From G051903925 sp051903925 (lineage in GTDB: Bacteria > Pseudomonadota > Alphaproteobacteria > Zavarziniales > Zavarziniaceae): a DNA stretch of 64,000 nt. Each line of letters starts with the position of its first letter. Position 1 is the first letter of the stretch. Under the pieces are notes generated by a model, which ran no database searches, was not told the origin of the DNA, and was given only the letters and a program-made list of their open reading frames with translations. The stretch is from the NCBI RefSeq assembly GCF_051903925.1, contig NZ_CP173678.1, positions 620,001-684,000 of the forward strand. Direction: 5' to 3'. This document shows, in pieces, positions 59,497-64,000 of this stretch. The position numbers and the translations under genes are program-made.

Positions 59497-61389
59497 ATGG
59501 GCTCCGCGAGCGCCGAGACTGCGGCCCGGGACGTGGGCTCCGGACCATCACCCAATCCACCGGCACGGAACTGGCCGGCCGGCACCTGGACCGGCTGCGT
59601 CGCGCCCGGACTTGTTGCCTGCGGGGTCTGGGCCTGCCTGGCGGACGGACTTGCCGTACCGCTGCTTCCGTTCGTCATCGCGACCCTCCTGACCGCCCTG
59701 CCGATCTGGCTGGTCGCCGCGTGGCTGTCGGCACTGCGGCGGGCGCACGACCTGCTTGTCTTCGCCGACCGCTCGCGGTTGAGGCTGCTGCTGAGCGGGC
59801 GCTTGCGCGATGTCGTCTATTGCGGCGTTGCCCTGGCGTCTGGTGCCTCGATCTGCCTCTCCCTGGTCGGACGTCCGGAAACGACCATTCCGATCGCAGC
59901 TCTGACTCTTGGGCTGGTTCTGATCCTGGCACGGGTCCTGGCGCGTCGGTTCAGGACGTCGATCGCCGCCAATCATCTGCCCCGCATCGTGATTCCGCCC
60001 ACGGTCTTCCTGAGCGGGCTGTGCGCGCTTGCGCTGGCCATGGTGGTGCGCGCCGTCGACGATCCGGGAACGGTCGGCGACGCGGTCGGTCAGGCGGCCG
60101 CCTATGCCGGCCCCAGTGCCGTCCTGAGGCAAACCTTTGCCGCACTCGCCATCGGCGAGGCGGTCCCGGCCTTGCTGACGGCGCAGTTCGGATTCTGGGG
60201 GCGGCTGGCGGCAACCCTGCTGTTCGAGGCGTCGGTCTGGTTTGGCATCGCTTCAGGGCTTGCCCTTGCCCTGGTGCCGGTCCGTGGCCTCACGCAGATC
60301 CTGGCCGTTGGCGGACAGGCGCGGCCGATCCACTTTGCGGTGGCCGGGTTCCTGGCGGCTATCATCTGCCTGGCGCTGGTGTCCGGCGCTGCGGACCTGG
60401 AAGGTCGTCTGGCCCGCTACGCCGACCAGCCTCAGCAGGATCGCCTGCCGCTGCCGACGGAACTCCGCACGGAGATCGAAGCAGTGAACGGCAGGGCCTG
60501 CCCCGTCGGCACGATCGAGCGGATCCGATCGGCCCAGGGACAGGCCGCCCGCGTGCGTGCCGATCTTGAGACCCTGAAGCCGGAACTGCGGACCAACGTG
60601 CGCGCCGTGTTCGCGGCAATCCGCTCCAGAATTCCCCAGTTCCTGGACTGGTACTACAGCCTGACCGCCGAATATCTCCGCACCTATGAGGCGCTGGTGG
60701 GCAACGGCGAGGCGTTCCTGCTGGCCGAACTGACGACCCGCCTGGACATCGGGAGCGCGACGCAACCGATGTTGGCGCAGGTCCAGGCGGCCAATGAGGC
60801 CCTGGATCGCGCCTTGGCGGCACAGGCGGCCCTGAGCGTGGAGGTGGGACAGTCCCTGGACCGGTGCACGGACATCCCCCCTGGCCAGACCCCTGTCGTC
60901 GTGGCACGGCTGGATGAGCCCCACCTTGTCCCGCGCTTCGAGGATGCCCTGTCCCTCAAGTCACGGCTGGTCACCGCCGGACTGGTCACGGCGGGTGGGG
61001 TCGTGGCCGAAATCGGCGGCGCCAAGCTGGTCTCGGGCGTCGCGGCGAAGATCGCGGCCAAGACCGTCGCCTCTTCCGCCTTCAAGGCTGCGGCCACGGC
61101 CTTGGCCAAGACCGCGGCGACCAAGGCGGTGTCGGTGGCGGGCGCCGCCGTTGCGTCGGGCGCGATCGTGGCGGTCGGGTGCAGCTGGGCAGGGCCGGGT
61201 GCCGCCCTGTGCGGCGTCGTGGGCGGCCTCGCAGGCGGCCTCGGCGCATGGGTCGCCACCGACTATGCGGTGCTGAAACTGGAAGAACAGGTATCGCGCG
61301 ACGCCTTCGCGGCCGCCATCGCCGAGGCCGTTTCAGCCGAGGAAGCGTACTGGTTGACCGCATTGGGGCTGGACGACCCCCAGGAATGA
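59497..61389 (+). CDS. large membrane protein of unknown function
   Basis: The 630-residue protein has hydrophobic segments at about 50-80, 105-145, 165-185, 215-270 and 280-300. A soluble region (about 310-480) contains RIPQFLDWYYSLTAEYLRTY. The C-terminus (about 490-600) is Ala/Lys/Gly-rich (KIAAKTVASSAFKAAATALA) with CSWAGPGAALCGVVGGLAGG. I do not recognise a family; the glycine-zipper tail resembles membrane-inserting segments. It is a single gene after asd. The N-terminal start is uncertain because the first 25 residues are low-complexity. Confidence 0.7.
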   Translation: MGSASAETAARDVGSGPSPNPPARNWPAGTWTGCVAPGLVACGVWACLADGLAVPLLPFVIATLLTALPIWLVAAWLSALRRAHDLLVFADRSRLRLLLSGRLRDVVYCGVALASGASICLSLVGRPETTIPIAALTLGLVLILARVLARRFRTSIAANHLPRIVIPPTVFLSGLCALALAMVVRAVDDPGTVGDAVGQAAAYAGPSAVLRQTFAALAIGEAVPALLTAQFGFWGRLAATLLFEASVWFGIASGLALALVPVRGLTQILAVGGQARPIHFAVAGFLAAIICLALVSGAADLEGRLARYADQPQQDRLPLPTELRTEIEAVNGRACPVGTIERIRSAQGQAARVRADLETLKPELRTNVRAVFAAIRSRIPQFLDWYYSLTAEYLRTYEALVGNGEAFLLAELTTRLDIGSATQPMLAQVQAANEALDRALAAQAALSVEVGQSLDRCTDIPPGQTPVVVARLDEPHLVPRFEDALSLKSRLVTAGLVTAGGVVAEIGGAKLVSGVAAKIAAKTVASSAFKAAATALAKTAATKAVSVAGAAVASGAIVAVGCSWAGPGAALCGVVGGLAGGLGAWVATDYAVLKLEEQVSRDAFAAAIAEAVSAEEAYWLTALGLDDPQE

Positions 61390-61526
61390 CGCGTGGGTCC
61401 AATCGGTCATGCCAGCGACGCGCGCGTGTTCCCGGTGCAACGGGATGAACGATATGTTGACAGCCGAGCCTTCTCTGGCGCACAGATACATCGCGCACGA
61501 TGTTTCTGTGCGGAGGGGGATTTCCG

Positions 61527-62642
61527 GTGGCCGACCGCAACACCTATTCCTTGTCCAGCCTGCTCAGCGGGCGGGCCTTGCCGCGGCTGGCGGCGATCGC
61601 CGTCCTGCTGGGCGGTGTCACGGCCGCCTGGGCCGCGGCGGGCGGCTGGTTCTCGCCAGAGGCGCTGACGCCGGCGGGCGTCGTGGATGCGCTGGAGGGC
61701 ACGACCGGGAGGCATGACGGCTTCCGCCGGGCCCATGCCAAGGGCGTGTGCATCGCCGGCACGTTCGAGAGCAGCGGCAATGCCGCGCGCCTGAGCAAGG
61801 CCAGCCTGTTCCAGGGCGGCAGCGTGGTGCCCGTGTTCGGCCGCCTGTCCCTGGCAGGGCCGGTCCCCGACATCGCCGATGGGCCGGATGCGACGCACAG
61901 CATGGCGCTGAACTTCGCCCTGCCCAATGGCGAGGCATGGCGCACCGCGATGGTGGCGATCCCCGTCTTTCCCTTTGCCACGCCTGAGGACTTTCACGCG
62001 CAGTTGCTGGCCAACCAGCCCGATCCCGCGACGGGGAAGCCGGACCCGGCGAAGTTCATCGCTTTTGTCATGAGCCACCCGAAGACGGCCGCCGCCTTCG
62101 CCGTGCTGCAGGGCCACGTCCCGGCGTCCGGCTTCGACAACGCGACCTATCACGCGCTGAACGCCTTCCGCTTCGTCGATGCGCAAGGCGTGGCGAGCGC
62201 GGTGCGCTGGACCATGATGCCGGTCGAACCCTTTGCCCCAGTCATCGCGAACCCGCCAGCGGACCGGAACTACCTGTTCGACGCCTTTGCCGAGCGGCTG
62301 CGCAAGGGGCCGCTGCAATGGCACCTGGTGGTGACCGTGGCCCAGGCGGGCGACCCCACCAACGATGCGACCCAGGCCTGGCCCGAGGACCGCGAGAAGG
62401 TCGATGCCGGCACCCTGACCATCCGCGAGATCGTGGGCGAGGCGCAGGGCGGCCCCTGCCGCGACATCAACTTCGACCCCCTGATCCTGCCAGCCGGGAT
62501 CCAGCCGTCGGACGATCCGATCCTGAGCGCCCGGTCCGCCGCCTATTCCCATTCCTTCAACCGGCGCGAGGGCGAGGCCAAGCCCGCCAGCACCGTCCAG
62601 GTCCAGGCGGAGGCGCCCGCCGCCCCGGCAGGAGCGAACTGA
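61527..62642 (+). CDS. catalase-related peroxidase (SrpA-like), exported
   Basis: The protein has 371 residues from GTG 61527, chosen because GGAGGGGG lies six bases before it; an ATG at 61500 would put that site inside the gene. An N-terminal hydrophobic helix (ALPRLAAIAVLLGGVTAAWA) acts as signal or anchor. RRAHAKGVCIAGTFESSG carries the distal His, and SAAYSHSFNRREG the proximal haem Tyr, so the haem site looks complete, but the barrel is shorter than in true catalases. Such periplasmic mini-catalases act as peroxidases. It is followed two bases later by cytochrome b561. Confidence 0.88.
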   Translation: MADRNTYSLSSLLSGRALPRLAAIAVLLGGVTAAWAAAGGWFSPEALTPAGVVDALEGTTGRHDGFRRAHAKGVCIAGTFESSGNAARLSKASLFQGGSVVPVFGRLSLAGPVPDIADGPDATHSMALNFALPNGEAWRTAMVAIPVFPFATPEDFHAQLLANQPDPATGKPDPAKFIAFVMSHPKTAAAFAVLQGHVPASGFDNATYHALNAFRFVDAQGVASAVRWTMMPVEPFAPVIANPPADRNYLFDAFAERLRKGPLQWHLVVTVAQAGDPTNDATQAWPEDREKVDAGTLTIREIVGEAQGGPCRDINFDPLILPAGIQPSDDPILSARSAAYSHSFNRREGEAKPASTVQVQAEAPAAPAGAN

Positions 62643-62644
62643 CC

Positions 62645-63178
62645 ATGACCCATCCCACCTTTCCCCTGTTCTCCCGCATCCTGCACTGGCTGATGGCGGC
62701 GATGATCCTGGGCATGCTGTTCGTCGGCGTGGCCATGGTCACCTCGCTCAGCGACTATGGGCGTCTGGTCGCGCTGCACAAGCCGATGGGGATCATCCTG
62801 CTGGTCCTGGTGGCCGTCCGCCTGGTGAACCGCCTGTTCAACCCGCCGCCGCCCTTGCCCGAAGCCATGCCCGGCTGGCAGAAGGCGCTGGCCCATGGCA
62901 CGCACCTGGCGCTGTATGCGCTGATGATCGCGCTGCCGCTGGTCGGCTGGGGCATGCTGTCGGCGGGCGGCTATCCGGTGGCCCTGGGCGGTGGCGTGGT
63001 CCTGCCGCGCATCCTGCCGCATGACGATGCCCTGTATGCGCAGCTGCGCATGCTGCACACGGCGCTGGCCTATGGCCTGTTCGGGGTGTTCCTGGCGCAC
63101 ATGGGGGCTGCCCTGGTCCATGCCCTGGTGTTCCGCGACGGCGTCTTCGGCAGCATGGCGACCCTGCGCCGCCGCTGA
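62645..63178 (+). CDS. cytochrome b561 family protein
   Basis: The 177-residue protein has four transmembrane helices (FSRILHWLMAAMILGMLFVG, LVALHKPMGIILLVLVAVRL, LALYALMIALPLVGWGMLSA and a final one). Haem-binding His occur in RILHW, ALHKP, HGTHL and MLHTA. The DiHaem_N B561 family moves electrons from quinol or to periplasmic partners. Coupling to the catalase-related gene (ATG two bases after its stop) suggests it feeds electrons to the peroxidase. Confidence 0.9.
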   Translation: MTHPTFPLFSRILHWLMAAMILGMLFVGVAMVTSLSDYGRLVALHKPMGIILLVLVAVRLVNRLFNPPPPLPEAMPGWQKALAHGTHLALYALMIALPLVGWGMLSAGGYPVALGGGVVLPRILPHDDALYAQLRMLHTALAYGLFGVFLAHMGAALVHALVFRDGVFGSMATLRRR

Positions 63179-63188
63179 ACGCATCGGC

Positions 63189-64000
63189 TCAGGAGGCGCG
63201 CGCGACGGTCGTCGGGGCCAGGATTAGGCGGTCGGCGGGCAGGTAGACGCGCACCGTCGTCCCCTGGTTCGGCACGCTGTCGATCTCCATCGTGCCGCCG
63301 TGCAGCTCGACCAGGCGCTTGGTCAGCGGCAGGCCCAGGCCGGTGCCCGCCTTGGTCCGGTTCTGGGCGTTGGCGACCTGGCCAAAGGGCTGCAGCACCA
63401 CGTCGCGATCGTCCGGGCTGATGCCGATGCCGGTGTCCCGCACCTCGATCAGCAGGCGGTCGCGCGGCGCCAGGCCGGTGCTGACCGTGACCGAGCCGCC
63501 GGCCGGGGTGTACTTCAGGGCGTTCGACAGCAGGTTGAGCATCACCTGTTTCAGGCGCCGCTCGTCTGCGATGACCTGTGTCACCATGCGGTCGTGGCTG
63601 GCGCGCATGGTCAGGCCGTCGCGCTGGGCGCGCGGGGCCATCATGCGCAGGCAACCGGCGATCAGGTCGCGCAGGTCGACCTCGGCCTCGTCCAGTTCCA
63701 GGCGTTCGGCATCGGCCTTGGAGAAGTCCAGGACGTCGTTGATCAGCGACAGCAGGTGGCGCGCGCTGTCGCCGATGTCCTGGGCATAGTCGACCGTCTG
63801 CTCCCGCGGCAGGTTGCCCATGTGGATCAGGTCGGCAAAGCCGATGACGGCGTTGAGCGGCGAGCGGAGCTCGTGGCTCATGTTCGCCAGGAAGTGCGAC
63901 TTGGCCTGGCTCAGCTTCTCCGCCGCCGCGCGCGCCTCGACCAGGGCGGCGTTGGCAGCCGACAGTTCGGCCGTGCGCTCGGCCACGCGGGCCGACAGCG
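63189..64000 (-). CDS. sensor histidine kinase, C-terminal part (truncated by window edge)
   Basis: The frame is open to the window edge, so the N-terminal sensor is missing. Visible are a coiled coil (AERTAELSAANAALVEARAA), HisKA with the phospho-acceptor in LANMSHELRSPLNAVIGFAD, and HATPase_c with the N box LKQVMLNLLSNALKYTPAGG, the G boxes DTGIGIS and GTGLGLPLTKRLVELHGG. It ends ARAS and converges with cytochrome b561 (10-base gap). Signal and partner regulator are not seen. Confidence 0.93.
   Translation of the reverse strand, partial: LSARVAERTAELSAANAALVEARAAAEKLSQAKSHFLANMSHELRSPLNAVIGFADLIHMGNLPREQTVDYAQDIGDSARHLLSLINDVLDFSKADAERLELDEAEVDLRDLIAGCLRMMAPRAQRDGLTMRASHDRMVTQVIADERRLKQVMLNLLSNALKYTPAGGSVTVSTGLAPRDRLLIEVRDTGIGISPDDRDVVLQPFGQVANAQNRTKAGTGLGLPLTKRLVELHGGTMEIDSVPNQGTTVRVYLPADRLILAPTTVARAS

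Overview
This window is uniformly very GC-rich (codon third positions almost all G or C) and reads as a chromosomal segment of an alphaproteobacterium, most likely of the Rhodospirillales type. The evidence is the gene orders ffh-rpsP-rimM-trmD-rplS-leuC-leuD-leuB-asd, DUF3576-leuS-lptE-holA and rpe-heparinase-purH, plus a complete cbb3 oxidase locus. The taxonomic call is inferred from gene order and protein character, not from a database search. No rRNA, tRNA or CRISPR array was seen.

Left end (1-7400): the last residues of an ABC transporter ATPase, a decayed piece of a serine recombinase, a small conserved protein, an orphan molybdopterin (xanthine dehydrogenase-type) subunit, an O-antigen ligase-like membrane protein, and a Cache/HAMP/GAF/HD-GYP protein that should degrade cyclic di-GMP. 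Positions 7470-18000 run left to right: rpe, a heparinase II/III-type protein, a surface-polysaccharide cassette (hexapeptide acyltransferase, MurJ-like flippase, methyltransferase), purH, a class III nucleotide cyclase that appears to start at ATT inside the end of purH, and a PAS-GGDEF-EAL protein.

Positions 18000-38850 are almost entirely on the minus strand: two tandem UMF1-type MFS transporters, an exported coiled-coil protein, an acyl-CoA ligase, a membrane spermidine-synthase-like protein, and the full microaerobic respiration locus ccoNOQP-ccoGHIS. The short genes ccoQ and ccoS are both identified. A candidate FNR/FixK site lies upstream of ccoN. Beyond it lie an Aer-like PAS chemoreceptor, a patatin phospholipase and an Fe(II)/2-oxoglutarate hydroxylase. 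Oxygen taxis, c-di-GMP turnover and a high-affinity oxidase together suggest a motile organism of low-oxygen niches. Positions 39061-44000 hold a GT9-like glycosyltransferase, a strongly expressed porin with recognisable promoter and terminator, and a TPR-sulfotransferase.

Positions 44000-59400 are housekeeping: DUF3576 lipoprotein, leuS, lptE, holA, two poorly known proteins, the ffh-rplS ribosome/SRP operon, and leuC-leuD-leuB-asd for leucine and aspartate-family synthesis. A two-gene module (DUF5397-like plus VapD-like, i.e. a Cas2-fold RNase toxin) sits tightly between leuC and leuD and is the most striking oddity. The right end has an unrecognised 630-residue membrane protein, a catalase-related peroxidase paired with cytochrome b561, and the C-terminal part of a histidine kinase running off the edge. 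Intergenic repeats occur at 20921-21043, 22389-22495 and 40391-40453.
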